A DNA stretch of 63,770 nt from positions 1 through 63,770 of the forward strand of contig CALUUA010000014.1 in NCBI GenBank assembly GCA_944323845.1. The letters run 5' to 3'. Made by a program: the position numbers and the translations under genes. Shown piece by piece: positions 63,756-63,770 of this stretch. The notes under the pieces were generated by a model. That model did no database searches and was not told where the DNA came from. It saw only the letters and a program-made list of their open reading frames with translations. The DNA comes from an uncultured Bacteroidales bacterium (GTDB lineage Bacteria > Bacteroidota > Bacteroidia > Bacteroidales > UBA932). The first letter of the stretch is position 1; the number at the start of each line of letters is the position of its first letter.

Positions 63756-63770
63756 CAGCAGAACCGAAAT

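Noticed and set aside
1..63770. CRISPR arrays, rRNA genes, insertion-sequence transposases and invertible-promoter inverted repeats
   Set aside because: Looked for on both strands; nothing convincing was seen.

Overview
The window comes from a Bacteroidales-type bacterium of roughly 50-55 % GC in its core. The evidence is: many promoters with the Bacteroidetes -7 box TAnnTTTG, two SusC/SusD pairs, a one-protein hybrid two-component regulator, a Bacteroidetes order of ribosomal genes (rpsL-rpsG-fusA-rpsJ), and Bacteroidetes-type LptE and OstA-like proteins. I cannot name the genus from sequence alone.

Layout. 1-4140: an AT-rich accessory region holding the 5' end of a gene resembling those on Bacteroides conjugative elements, a 144-nt imperfect hairpin, a lone trypsin-like protease, a FISUMP surface lipoprotein and a higBA toxin-antitoxin pair. 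4145-4284: tRNA-Met(CAT) and its terminator. 4489-7852: str operon (rpsJ, fusA, rpsG, rpsL), with no rplC after rpsJ. 8044-14386: an envelope operon behind guaB (guaB, a SurA-N-like lipoprotein, a SurA-like parvulin, an OstA-like protein). 14436-15428: radical SAM protein. 15625-24257: a SusC/SusD operon led by a secreted S9 dipeptidyl-peptidase, so probably peptide rather than glycan uptake. 24367-26348: a divergent pair, an organophosphate-type MFS transporter and a thioredoxin-like lipoprotein.

26322-54352 is a large glycosaminoglycan utilization locus. The left arm (minus strand) encodes GH88, a PL12 lyase, a serine-type sulfatase and a PHP-domain (DUF3604-like) protein. The right arm (plus strand) encodes a surface PL12-type lyase lipoprotein, a surface glycan-binding protein, SusC, SusD, a 1609-residue fusion of a sulfatase to a PL8 chondroitinase-ABC-like lyase, and a GH95 fucosidase-family enzyme. 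A hybrid two-component system (50306-54352) closes the locus. The arms diverge from 32938-33230, which carries two Bacteroidetes promoters and repeats spaced by whole helical turns that look like operators. The expected flow is: surface capture and cleavage (SGBP, surface lyase), import by SusCD, periplasmic depolymerisation, desulfation and fucose removal, GH88 cleavage of unsaturated disaccharides, and sensing of a product by the hybrid regulator. Heparan-type (PL12) and chondroitin-type (PL8) lyases together with GH95 leave the true substrate open.

54473-63770 is core genome: a ClpB without its N-terminal domain, secG, a TPR-like protein, lptE, a sigma-54 activator, an OmpA/TPR lipoprotein and malic enzyme, then a promoter for a gene outside the window. 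Standing out besides the fusion enzyme are three coding poly-G tracts of 8-9 bases (FISUMP lipoprotein, S9 peptidase, hybrid regulator), which could allow phase variation.
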